A DNA stretch of 10,478 nt from Bacteriovoracaceae bacterium (GTDB lineage: Bacteria > Bdellovibrionota > Bacteriovoracia > Bacteriovoracales > Bacteriovoracaceae). The notes below the pieces were generated by a model, which was not told the origin of the DNA, made no database searches, and saw only the letters and a list, made by a program, of their open reading frames with translations. Each line of letters opens with the position of its first letter. Within the stretch, counting starts at the first letter, position 1. Below are positions 1 through 6,502 of the stretch, piece after piece. A program made the position numbers and the translations under genes. Location of the stretch: the NCBI GenBank assembly GCA_023151145.1, contig JAKLJM010000185.1:1-10478 (forward strand), written 5' to 3'.

Positions 1-1064
1 ATGATGTTTACGGATATGACTTTGCCAACAATGATGCGGATCCGATGGACGGTCATGGACATGGAACACATTGTGCTGGAACAATCGGAGCCGTTCATAA
101 CAACGGTGTCGGTGTTGCAGGTGTTATGGATGAAGTTACTCTCGTTCCCATTAAATTTTTAGATGATAGTGGTTCTGGTTCATTAGATGCCGCTATTCAA
201 TCAATTGATTATGCAACGAAATTAAATGTAGATTTAATGAGTAACTCTTGGGGAGGCGGTGGCCGCTCGGAAGCATTGAATGATGCGATCAAAAGAGCAG
301 CTGATCAAGGAATCATCTTTACTGCAGCAGCTGGAAATTCATCTTCTAATAATGATCAAGTAGAGTCATATCCAGCGAATTACGATCAGCCAAACGTTAT
401 TTCAGTTGCTGCACTTACAGCACAAAATGGGTTAGCTTCTTTTTCTTCTTATGGAAGAAATAAAGTTCATATCGCAGGCCCAGGTCATAATATTTTATCA
501 ACTGTTCAAGGCGGAAACTATGAAGTTATGTCTGGAACTTCAATGGCCACTCCACATGTTTCAGGAGTTCTTGGTCTTCTTTTAGCAAAAGAAGGACGTT
601 TAAATCTTGAAGACGTTAGAGAAAGATTAGTGATGACGGGAATTAGTGCTTCTGGTTTAAGAGGAAAAACTCAAACATCATCTAGAATCGATGCGTACAA
701 TTTATTAACCGATACTAGACCAGTAAGAAATGAACCTAATCCAAAAAATTGGCAAAAAGTAACTCTAACTGACGTTTGGGAATCAGCACATCCTTATGCA
801 GATAATTTTTCTGAAACAAAATCATTTAGCGTACCAGGTGCAAAGTATATGCGCTTAAAAGTGAAAAAAGTTGATTTAGAAAATGGTTATGACTATTTAA
901 AAATTGAAGATAAAAACGGAGCAGTCGTTCAAAAGCTTTCAGGTGCAGGTGCTGATGTAGCTTCTGATTACTTAGAAGGTGATGCTATGAATGTGACGTT
1001 TGTTAGTGATCGCAGTGTTTCAAAATGGGGATTTTTAATTGAAGAATTAGAAGTACAATACTAA
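1..1064 (+). CDS. Subtilisin-like serine protease (S8) with C-terminal CUB-like domain, 5' truncated
   Basis: A secreted S8 family endopeptidase, open from the left edge (first full codon at base 3), so its start, signal peptide and catalytic Asp lie outside the window. Visible catalytic elements are the His box GHGTHCAG (His codon 60-62), the oxyanion-hole Asn in AAAGNSSS (codon 336-338) and the Ser box GTSMATPHVSG (Ser codon 540-542). The order and spacing are those of a functional subtilase. After the catalytic domain, bases about 747-1061 encode a roughly 105-residue tail with GYDYLKIED and a WGF near the end. This pattern resembles CUB or proprotein-convertase-like beta domains, often used for substrate binding or stability. 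The gene ends in a 4-base tail-to-tail overlap with the histidine kinase gene. The protease family is clear; the CUB assignment is likely but less certain. Extracellular or outer-surface location is inferred from the family. Confidence 0.93.
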   Translation, partial: DVYGYDFANNDADPMDGHGHGTHCAGTIGAVHNNGVGVAGVMDEVTLVPIKFLDDSGSGSLDAAIQSIDYATKLNVDLMSNSWGGGGRSEALNDAIKRAADQGIIFTAAAGNSSSNNDQVESYPANYDQPNVISVAALTAQNGLASFSSYGRNKVHIAGPGHNILSTVQGGNYEVMSGTSMATPHVSGVLGLLLAKEGRLNLEDVRERLVMTGISASGLRGKTQTSSRIDAYNLLTDTRPVRNEPNPKNWQKVTLTDVWESAHPYADNFSETKSFSVPGAKYMRLKVKKVDLENGYDYLKIEDKNGAVVQKLSGAGADVASDYLEGDAMNVTFVSDRSVSKWGFLIEELEVQY

Positions 1065-2440
1065 GAGATTTCATTCCCAGGCCCAACGTATTGGGCCTGG
1101 GTTCTTGGTAAAATAACCACAAATTCAGTATGTGGATTATGTTCATTGTAATAAATCTTACCACCATGATCTTGAATAATTTTCGCGCTAATATTTAATC
1201 CTAAACCTGTACCTTCTCGTGAACTTTTTGTCGTGAAAAAAGCATTAAAGATATGAGGCAAATGATCTTTACTAATTCCATTTCCTGAATCGACAAAATG
1301 AAAGTGCACATCAGTTGAAGTGTAGACAATATTAATTTTAATCCATTTATGATCTAAATCTTGAATGGCATGCATGGAATTTGAAACTAGGTTTGTAAAG
1401 ACCTGTAAAATTTGAACATATTTTACTGGCATAGCAATTTTAGAATTAAGATTTTCGATTGTAAGTTGAATGTTCGCATCGATTAATCTTCGCTCGGTGA
1501 TTTCTTGTAGGTCGTTGAAGATTTTTTCTAAAGAAATGAATTCAAAAGAATCTTGAGTCCCATTTTTTGAAAGTAATTTATAATTTTTTACAATGCGATC
1601 TAATCGTTCGCCATTGCGACCAACGATTTCAACATTTTTTTGAATTTTTTCAATGTCTATATCATCATGCTTTTTTAACGCTTCATTAATAAGTTTTATT
1701 CTTCCGTTGATGACCATGAGAGGATTATTAATCTCATGGGCCATTTCCGCAGACATCTCACCTAAAGTAGATAAGCGTGTAGAAATTAAAAGCTTTTCTT
1801 GTTGTTGCTCGATACGTGTTAAGAGTTTCACTCTTAACAGAGAGAAGTAAATGAGACCAAGTTCTGAGGCAATAAAAAAGACGATCATAAAATAGAAATA
1901 CATTCGATTTCTTTCTCTCAATCTTGCAATTTCTTCAAATCGTAGAGCTTCTGATTTCCAGATGTCAGCTTCTTGAGCGTACATTTCTTCGATTGTTGAA
2001 TAGATTCTTTCTTTAATGATCGAAACATCTTTAGGTTGAATTTTTTCTTGATCGAGATGTTCTGCAATTTTTTCTTCAATGAAAGTAAATTCTAATTTAG
2101 GAGAAAGGGGATAACCTTCACCATGAATATGTTTTTCCGAGAGAAAAATTTTATAATCGGAGTGAGCTGATTGAATCATTCCCTCAGCTTCAATCAGTAA
2201 ATCAAATTCTTTTTGTTGCTCGAAATCTTTTAGATAGATGAGCGCTTTAGAAAGACCAGAAATAGATTTAAAGATCAGGCGCGATTGAAAACGATTATGG
2301 TAAGTTGTTTCTTGAAGAAATTCATTTTTAACTAAGTTGATATAACTAAAAGCAACAATAGCACTCAATAACACTGTTATAACAACAATGATCCTTATAC
2401 TCGATTTGAGTGCGTTTTGAGAATACTCTTTAAGTTGCAT
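1061..2440 (-). CDS. Membrane sensor histidine kinase
   Basis: A 459-residue two-component sensor kinase that autophosphorylates on His and should pass phosphate to a response regulator not encoded in this window. Order: transmembrane helix 1 at about residues 16-37, a periplasmic sensor region of about 140 helical residues, transmembrane helix 2 at about 180-203, then a short coiled linker. The HisKA H-box is EMAHEINNPL (His235). The ATPase domain has an N-box NLVSNSMHAI (Asn354), a G1 box DSGNGIS (Asp384) and a G2 box GTGLGL (410-415), so all catalytic elements are present. The periplasmic part has no domain I recognise. The ATG follows directly on the stop of the upstream gene with no intervening base and no clear Shine-Dalgarno site, which points to translational coupling. 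The last codons contain a strong inverted repeat. Confidence 0.95.
   Translation of the reverse strand: MQLKEYSQNALKSSIRIIVVITVLLSAIVAFSYINLVKNEFLQETTYHNRFQSRLIFKSISGLSKALIYLKDFEQQKEFDLLIEAEGMIQSAHSDYKIFLSEKHIHGEGYPLSPKLEFTFIEEKIAEHLDQEKIQPKDVSIIKERIYSTIEEMYAQEADIWKSEALRFEEIARLRERNRMYFYFMIVFFIASELGLIYFSLLRVKLLTRIEQQQEKLLISTRLSTLGEMSAEMAHEINNPLMVINGRIKLINEALKKHDDIDIEKIQKNVEIVGRNGERLDRIVKNYKLLSKNGTQDSFEFISLEKIFNDLQEITERRLIDANIQLTIENLNSKIAMPVKYVQILQVFTNLVSNSMHAIQDLDHKWIKINIVYTSTDVHFHFVDSGNGISKDHLPHIFNAFFTTKSSREGTGLGLNISAKIIQDHGGKIYYNEHNPHTEFVVILPRTQAQYVGPGNEIS
1076..1101 (+). terminator. 11-bp perfect hairpin at a convergent gene end
   Basis: CCCAGGCCCAA (1076-1086), loop CGTA, TTGGGCCTGGG (1091-1101). 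It begins 12 bases past the protease stop codon and lies inside the last codons of the opposing histidine kinase gene. Downstream on the plus strand there is only a short TTCTT, so it is not a textbook terminator, but it is the strongest hairpin in the window and is placed to end protease transcription. On the minus strand the same hairpin would precede the kinase stop. Confidence 0.65.
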
Positions 2441-2938
2441 CTATTTTCTGAATTCAAGTGACTTAATTTGCCACACCCAATGTAAACCGATTTTTAAAAG
2501 TAGATCCTTATCAATCATTTTCTCAATGGGGTATATGACTCTTGTCGGTCCCATTCTATTAACGGCCAAATAGCCTTGTTGATCTTTTATCGCCAGGATC
2601 ATTTTTTCAGCTTTCATGGTTTCTATCGGAGTCTCTATGGAATATCCATCAATGGCCTTTACGTAAACTGTCTTAACTTCTGGTTTGGCGTATTTTTTTA
2701 CAAAGTCATAAAAATAAAAACCTTCAAAAGTAGTTTTTTCATTTTTATTGTATGGATCAAAAATCGTCGTCTTCACGAGTGGTAAGTTTTTTTCTAATTC
2801 ATCGACAGAAATTTTTAAATTTTTTCCACCTAGAGTAAGACCAGTAACATCTATTTTTTGACGAGGAGGGGTTTCTTTTGAATAAATGCTAAGACAAATA
2901 GAAAGAGAGAGAAGAGTAAAAAATAATTTTTTTAACAT
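2441..2938 (-). CDS. Exported molybdopterin-oxidoreductase-like (sulfite oxidase fold) protein, probable kinase partner
   Basis: A 165-residue protein with a Sec signal peptide at about residues 1-20 (two Lys, hydrophobic core, cleavage probably after IYS). The mature part resembles the oxidoreductase molybdopterin-binding domain family: FYFYDFV, a DGYS turn (97-100), GYLAVNRMGPTR (122-133), VIYP (134-137) and a terminal HWVWQIKSLEF (153-163). The only cysteine, Cys15, lies in the signal peptide, so the Cys that ligates molybdenum in sulfite oxidases is absent. It is therefore more likely a ligand-binding or sensory periplasmic protein than a catalyst. Its stop abuts the ATG of the histidine kinase, so the two are probably made together and act as binding protein plus sensor. 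Family resemblance was judged by eye from motifs; the functional pairing is inference. Confidence 0.75.
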   Translation of the reverse strand: MLKKLFFTLLSLSICLSIYSKETPPRQKIDVTGLTLGGKNLKISVDELEKNLPLVKTTIFDPYNKNEKTTFEGFYFYDFVKKYAKPEVKTVYVKAIDGYSIETPIETMKAEKMILAIKDQQGYLAVNRMGPTRVIYPIEKMIDKDLLLKIGLHWVWQIKSLEFRK

Positions 2939-2961
2939 ATTTCATCCATTGAAAATAAAAA

Positions 2962-2993
2962 TGAAAACAAAAAAGCTCGCCGAAGCGAGCTTT
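2962..2993 (-). terminator. Rho-independent terminator of rpmB, UUCG tetraloop
   Basis: Read on the minus strand, a GCTCGC-TTCG-GCGAGC hairpin (extended by A/T pairs to 9 bp; arms 2985-2993 and 2972-2980) is followed by a run of six T and further T-rich sequence. The C(UUCG)G loop is an exceptionally stable RNA tetraloop. It begins 35 bases after the rpmB stop codon and ends about 24 bases before the start of the exported protein gene. It therefore separates rpmB from the sensor pair. Confidence 0.88.
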
Positions 2994-2994
2994 A

Positions 2995-3023
2995 ATATTA
3001 AAAATAATTTTTCTTTAGTGCAA
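2995..3023 (-). promoter_or_regulatory. Possible promoter for the sensor-kinase pair
   Basis: On the minus strand, TTGCAC (3018-3023) is followed after 17 bases by TAATAT (2995-3000), a weak sigma-70-like match. It sits between the rpmB stop and the rpmB terminator. The predicted start of transcription would fall at the hairpin itself. In AT-rich DNA such matches are common, so this is tentative. It is listed because the sensor pair has almost no other upstream space between the terminator and its ATG. Confidence 0.22.
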
Positions 3024-3028
3024 TTAAA

Positions 3029-3262
3029 TTATTGGAAAAGGTTGATATTCTTGCGAATGTACTTCGTCAATGAACCAACTTTATCTAAAGTTTTGATTGC
3101 TTTAGCAGATAATCTTAACTTGATAGTTTGGCCAGTTTCTGGATCGAAAACTTTCTTCATATGTAAGTTTACTTGCTTCTTAGTTTTTGTCTTATTGTTT
3201 GCGTGTGAAACTTTGTTTGCAACAAGTCTTCTTTTTCCTGTTAAATCACATGTACGTGCCAT
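3029..3262 (-). CDS. rpmB: 50S ribosomal protein L28
   Basis: A 77-residue ribosomal protein L28, a component of the large subunit. The N-terminal signature MARTCDLTGKRRLVANKVSH and the following NNKTKTKKQVNLH are characteristic of L28, and the C-terminal half (LRLSAKAIKTLDKVG) also fits. The length matches the family. The reading frame stays open for nine codons upstream, but the true start is the ATG at 3260-3262: AAGGAAG lies about 7 bases before it, and MARTC is the family N terminus. The gene stands alone here; rpmG, a common neighbour, is not adjacent. It has a promoter candidate upstream and a strong terminator downstream, so it looks like a single-gene unit. The oxygenase gene lies 88 bases upstream on the same strand. 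Confidence 0.98.
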   Translation of the reverse strand: MARTCDLTGKRRLVANKVSHANNKTKTKKQVNLHMKKVFDPETGQTIKLRLSAKAIKTLDKVGSLTKYIRKNINLFQ

Positions 3263-3315
3263 AAATATCTTCCTTTTAACGTATTTCACTACTTAAGTTT
3301 TTTCTTGAGTGCGCT

Positions 3316-3344
3316 AATATAACTTTATAAATATTAAACGTAAA
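3316..3344 (-). promoter_or_regulatory. Probable sigma-70 promoter of rpmB
   Basis: On the minus strand, TTTACG (3339-3344), a 17-base spacer and TATATT (3316-3321) make a good vegetative promoter pattern. Transcription would start near base 3309, about 47 bases before the rpmB ATG. It lies entirely in the gap after the oxygenase stop codon, so rpmB need not depend on the upstream gene. The call rests on motif match only. Confidence 0.45.
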
Positions 3345-3350
3345 GCAAAA

Positions 3351-3830
3351 TTACGAACACCAACCGGCAAGAACCAACCTTTTTCCTTTTTTTACCATAG
3401 TGACACGGTGTTCAAAGTGCTCACGGCCGGTTTTAAAGAGAATAATTCTTCCGAATGGACGTGCAGTGAATCTGAAAGCGCCGGTGTCTTCGTGATCTTT
3501 AAATTGAAAACGAGGTCGTATTAAAAGATCCCCTCCCTCAATGAGGTGAGGCTCGAGATTAAGAGACAAGCTAAACCCCATAATGCGAGAACCGTCATCA
3601 TGCCAAATTCCTTCCTCATCTGTGGGCGCTGAGCGAAGAGCAATAATTCCTTCTAAGTGCTCAAAAACACAGTGTTCTTTTAAGAAGTTCCAAAGAAATC
3701 CCTCTGGTTTTAAAGACTCACGGTAAACTTTATCCAATTCGGGATAGTTCTCGGTTTCAGCAAATTGGCGAAAAACCGAAGGAAGTTCCAAGTCTAGTTC
3801 AATAAAAGGGCTCGAAAATAACGTCTTCAT
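3351..3830 (-). CDS. Small 2-oxoglutarate/Fe(II)-dependent oxygenase
   Basis: A 159-residue protein with the layout of prolyl-4-hydroxylase-type 2-oxoglutarate oxygenases, which hydroxylate proteins or small molecules using Fe(II), oxygen and 2-oxoglutarate. The iron-binding HxD is in IWHDDGSR (His77, Asp79), the distal His is in HFEHRV (His141), and the 2-oxoglutarate-binding basic residue is probably Arg151 in KKGKRLVLAGW. A strand-turn EGGDLLIRP (98-106) matches the usual EGGxL element of the double-stranded beta-helix. It is close to the minimal size for the fold. There is no signal peptide, so it is cytoplasmic. It sits directly upstream of rpmB on the same strand and divergently from the exported TPR protein gene. 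The substrate is unknown. A ribosomal protein is possible, since some oxygenases of this superfamily modify ribosomal proteins, but only the gene order hints at it here. Confidence 0.82.
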   Translation of the reverse strand: MKTLFSSPFIELDLELPSVFRQFAETENYPELDKVYRESLKPEGFLWNFLKEHCVFEHLEGIIALRSAPTDEEGIWHDDGSRIMGFSLSLNLEPHLIEGGDLLIRPRFQFKDHEDTGAFRFTARPFGRIILFKTGREHFEHRVTMVKKGKRLVLAGWCS

Positions 3831-3924
3831 AGCCTAGCTTTTTAGCACAAAATGAGAGGTTTTGGTCAATGAAAATGGAAAAATGCCGATAAGAAAAAAG
3901 ATGATGTATAGAGAACTGTTTTTT

Positions 3925-3937
3925 GGAGTTTGAAGTG
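3925..3937 (+). promoter_or_regulatory. Shine-Dalgarno site that fixes a GTG start
   Basis: GGAG at 3925-3928 lies 6 bases before GTG at 3935-3937. The possible TTG at 3923 overlaps this site and has no ribosome site of its own. Starting at GTG also gives a clean signal peptide beginning MKKLFLS, so the GTG is the better start. Confidence 0.65.
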
Positions 3938-4750
3938 AAAAAACTATTTTTATCAATAATCTTGACCAGTGTGTGCTCGGCACAAATGGTGAAGGCCGAA
4001 AACAAAGCTTTTCCGCTCGCGAAAGTTTTTGAGTATGAGAAAGCGTTGACGGAAGAACTCAAAAAAAGAAATCCTTCGGCCAAAGAAAAACAGGCAATTT
4101 ATAATTTAGCAGGTCGAGAGCTATATTACTTAGGCTACTACGATAAAGCAGATGAATATTATAAAAAATCAATTGATGAAAATGTAAACGTTAATAAATC
4201 AGAAGCCTATGTAAATCGAATTTCTGTGCAATTAATCAAAAAAGATTCAGGTCTTTTGAAAGAAAGAGTATCAGAGGCGAGAAAATATTTTTCCCAAAAC
4301 AAAAAATATTTTTCCAAGGACATGGAGTTTTATTTAAGTTCAATGGATGAAGTTGTTAATAAAAAAGTTTCGAACACTAAGCCGGGTTTGTTTTCATTTT
4401 ATACAGAGCAATTAAGTTTTAAAGAAGAAGTAAAAAACAAAAACTACAGCGAACTCTTGGCCAGATATGACGTTCAGAAATTGGCCGATGCCGATTATAT
4501 GCAAAATACAAAGTATGATCTTCTGCATGTCTTAGTCAGAAAAAAAATGGTGAGCCATTTATTCTGTGTTGATAAAATTAAAGATTATCGAAACTCTTAT
4601 GCACCTTCAGTTATGATTTGTGAAATGCTGGAAGATTACTTGAAAGGTAATAAGATATCTGAAGAAAAAATGAAACGTTTAGAATCTTACTTTGAAGAAA
4701 TAAGCGACACCGAAAGCTACCTTCTTCCGGCAGTGAAGGAGTTGTTATGA
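3935..4750 (+). CDS. Exported TPR-like protein of unknown function
   Basis: A 271-residue protein I cannot assign to a named family. A Sec signal peptide covers residues 1-21 (MKKLFLS..., probable cleavage after VKA). There is no lipobox, as Val precedes the Cys. Residues about 52-84 (YNLAGRELYYLGYYDKADEY and following) look like one tetratricopeptide repeat; the rest is helical and lysine-rich and may contain degenerate repeats. A short internal duplication gives KYFS twice (residues 117-120 and 124-127). The start is the GTG with GGAG upstream. The stop overlaps the next gene by ATGA, so it is co-translated with the cysteine-rich lipoprotein and may act as its periplasmic partner or scaffold. 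TPR-like folds usually mediate protein contacts; no catalytic motif is visible. Confidence 0.8.
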   Translation: MKKLFLSIILTSVCSAQMVKAENKAFPLAKVFEYEKALTEELKKRNPSAKEKQAIYNLAGRELYYLGYYDKADEYYKKSIDENVNVNKSEAYVNRISVQLIKKDSGLLKERVSEARKYFSQNKKYFSKDMEFYLSSMDEVVNKKVSNTKPGLFSFYTEQLSFKEEVKNKNYSELLARYDVQKLADADYMQNTKYDLLHVLVRKKMVSHLFCVDKIKDYRNSYAPSVMICEMLEDYLKGNKISEEKMKRLESYFEEISDTESYLLPAVKELL

Positions 4751-5847
4751 GAAAAACTTTAACACTTCTCGCTTATTTGGGCTTGTTTATTTTCGTGTCT
4801 TGTGAAAATCAGCCAGGCATGCTTATGGGGAGTGCTTTTAAAAATATGTTCAATGTCACAGAATGGTTTTCTTCTGCGGATAAAGAATATGAACAACTCA
4901 ATAAACCTGCTGCAAATTCAAATGAAAATCTTATTTCTTGTAATGATCAAAATGGAGCGATAGATTTTTCTCAATTTCAAAAAGTAAAAGATTCTCTTTG
5001 CCAGTGTAAGCCATGGGGCTCTTGTGATAAAGGGTCGTGTCAGTGTGAAATTCTTTGTCCATTAAATCATGAAATCTTAAATCGTAATCAAAGCTTGAAT
5101 GATGCAAATGTAGTTTTAAACTCTATGGCATTCACCAATGGAGATAAGGCTTTTTATAGCAAGTATGATGGTTATAAAGGTTTTTGTTGGGGACATGCAT
5201 CGTTAACTTCTAAGTTTAATCGACTGGCTTTATTTGATGCCTCAAAACCTAGAGCTTATTCTAATCCCAATAATGAACCTGTGGACATTCCAGGGTTTAA
5301 AAATTTATATGAATTTTCAAAACATCCGGAAGTTCAAGCTCTTTTGATGGATAAAGTCGGAAGCGAATGGTCCAAATATGCAGGAACTTTTCAAGGTGCA
5401 AAATCGGTTTTAGATAACTCTGGAGTTGATGAATCAGAGTCGCGCAATCTTGTGGCAGATATCGAAGAAAGATTAAAAAGAAATCAACAGCCATCTCTTC
5501 TCTTTAATAATAAATCTGAGTTTGGATCAGCACACGTTGTTCTGGTGTCTGGGGTAAAATATGATAAGGAATTACGTAAGAAAGTGATCTGCTTAAGAGA
5601 TAACAATTTCCCGGCCATATCGCATATGAATTGTGGAACTAAGATTGCTGTGGATGCAGATGGGGCCATGAATTATTGTAAATACCAATACGATAAAGAA
5701 GTCAAAATGTATCGTGATGTTTGTGATGAGCCTGTTGGAAATGCTCAAATTACTCATAACGAGAACCGCGACTCTGTCGATCAAATTATGAACTTACATA
5801 CTAAATGCGCTAATGATAAAGATTGCCCTAATAAAAATAATAATTAA
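4747..5847 (+). CDS. Cysteine-rich lipoprotein with possible papain-like protease active site
   Basis: A 366-residue predicted lipoprotein: a basic, hydrophobic N terminus ends in FVSC (Cys19), an acceptable lipobox, followed by Glu, Asn. Residues 85-104 hold six cysteines (CQC, CDKGSC, QCEILC), a dense cluster that could form disulfides or bind metal. Further on, GFCWGHA (Cys147), SAHVVLVSG (His263) and LRDNNFP (Asp285/Asn286-287) are in the order and style of papain-fold cysteine peptidases, where a CW precedes a helix, His begins a beta strand and Asn/Asp follows. Fifteen cysteines in total is unusual. The ATG overlaps the stop of the TPR-like gene (ATGA) and has AAGGAG 6 bases upstream. 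The gene ends tail to tail with the histidine phosphatase. Lipoprotein status is well supported; the peptidase idea is a motif-based hypothesis. Confidence 0.8.
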   Translation: MRKTLTLLAYLGLFIFVSCENQPGMLMGSAFKNMFNVTEWFSSADKEYEQLNKPAANSNENLISCNDQNGAIDFSQFQKVKDSLCQCKPWGSCDKGSCQCEILCPLNHEILNRNQSLNDANVVLNSMAFTNGDKAFYSKYDGYKGFCWGHASLTSKFNRLALFDASKPRAYSNPNNEPVDIPGFKNLYEFSKHPEVQALLMDKVGSEWSKYAGTFQGAKSVLDNSGVDESESRNLVADIEERLKRNQQPSLLFNNKSEFGSAHVVLVSGVKYDKELRKKVICLRDNNFPAISHMNCGTKIAVDADGAMNYCKYQYDKEVKMYRDVCDEPVGNAQITHNENRDSVDQIMNLHTKCANDKDCPNKNNN

Positions 5848-6407
5848 TGACTAGCATCTCCCTCAAGTAACTTTTGCGGGAGATCGCTAAATTGAATAGT
5901 TTGATTATCCGTTTTATATTGCAGAATCCAGAGTCGATCAAAGACTCCATCTCGCCATTCCAAATCTTGATCTTGAATTCCAAGTGCTCTAGACAGAACA
6001 CCTATCTTTTTATGTGACCAGGCAATAACGATGGTTTTTTGATGATAGTCAGATGAGCTTAAAATTGTTTTTCCGAGAAGATTAGTTTCATCTTTTAAAT
6101 AAGGCTGCAAAATGTTTTGTTTCAATTTTTGAGCGGTAGGAATTAGCGTTTGATACGAACGAATAGAACTATCAAGATCTTTTGGTTTAACGGCCATGAG
6201 GACGTCTACAGCTCCAAATGTTTTGGTGAATTTATCTGCGGTAAAATAATCGGCCAATTTTTCAGCACGTAAAAAGCCTTTCGGTGATAACTCTCGCCCT
6301 TTAAGAGGCTCTTCAGCGTGACGAATAATAATGACGTTTTTTGGTAAGGCAAATACCGACTGAGTAAGTGAGGTGAGGAATAATAGGGAAAGGAGTTGTC
6401 TTTTCAT
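5844..6407 (-). CDS. Secreted histidine phosphatase family protein
   Basis: A 187-residue member of the histidine phosphatase (phosphoglycerate mutase-like) superfamily, which forms a phosphohistidine intermediate. The N terminus is a Sec signal peptide (about residues 1-20, ending SVFA). The mature protein begins almost at the active site: IIIRHAEEP (Arg29, nucleophile His30, likely acid Glu32). The second conserved Arg is Arg83 in SIRSYQT, and the second catalytic His is His132 in AWSHKKI. All four core residues are present, so it should be active in the periplasm or outside the cell. The substrate is not predictable. Upstream is a 95-base gap after the split lyase gene, so it may have its own promoter, though I see no convincing one. 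It ends in a 4-base overlap with the lipoprotein gene. Confidence 0.88.
   Translation of the reverse strand: MKRQLLSLLFLTSLTQSVFALPKNVIIIRHAEEPLKGRELSPKGFLRAEKLADYFTADKFTKTFGAVDVLMAVKPKDLDSSIRSYQTLIPTAQKLKQNILQPYLKDETNLLGKTILSSSDYHQKTIVIAWSHKKIGVLSRALGIQDQDLEWRDGVFDRLWILQYKTDNQTIQFSDLPQKLLEGDASH
5856..5884 (-). terminator. Hairpin at the phosphatase/lipoprotein convergent end
   Basis: ATCTCCC (5856-5862) pairs with GGGAGAT (5878-5884); the 15-base loop can pair further (CAAG with CTT plus G). On the minus strand it is followed by AT-rich sequence containing TTATTATTTTT, making a moderate terminator for the phosphatase gene although it lies inside that gene's last codons. It starts 9 bases after the stop of the lipoprotein gene and could serve both transcripts. 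Confidence 0.45.
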
Positions 6408-6502
6408 ATCGCCTTAGGGAGTGATTTTAGTTTATGCCATCATAGACCATTCTAAAAATAGAAAGTTCTTATAGGTAAAAAATACATACTTTTTTTAAGA
6501 TT

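Noticed and set aside
2879..2938. Cys15 of the molybdopterin-like protein as a lipoprotein attachment site
   Set aside because: The residue before the Cys is Ile, which does not fit a lipobox (Gly, Ala or Ser expected), and a normal signal peptidase I site follows.
2886..3296. 136-codon open frame on the plus strand
   Set aside because: It runs antisense across rpmB and its terminator, has no family features, and exists because rpmB and its flanks are AT-rich. rpmB is unmistakable on the other strand.
3883..3912. Promoter for the TPR-like gene with TATAGA at 3907-3912 preceded by TG
   Set aside because: No acceptable -35 element lies at 16-18 bases upstream. A promoter must exist in the gap 3831-3934, but I cannot place it with confidence.
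3799..4083. 94-codon open frame on the minus strand
   Set aside because: It overlaps the start of the oxygenase gene in another frame and runs antisense to the signal peptide of the TPR-like protein. No ribosome site or domain was seen.
6476..6497. AT-only dyad after the split lyase gene as a terminator
   Set aside because: The possible stem is made of A/T pairs only and would be too weak to stop transcription reliably; it is probably composition.
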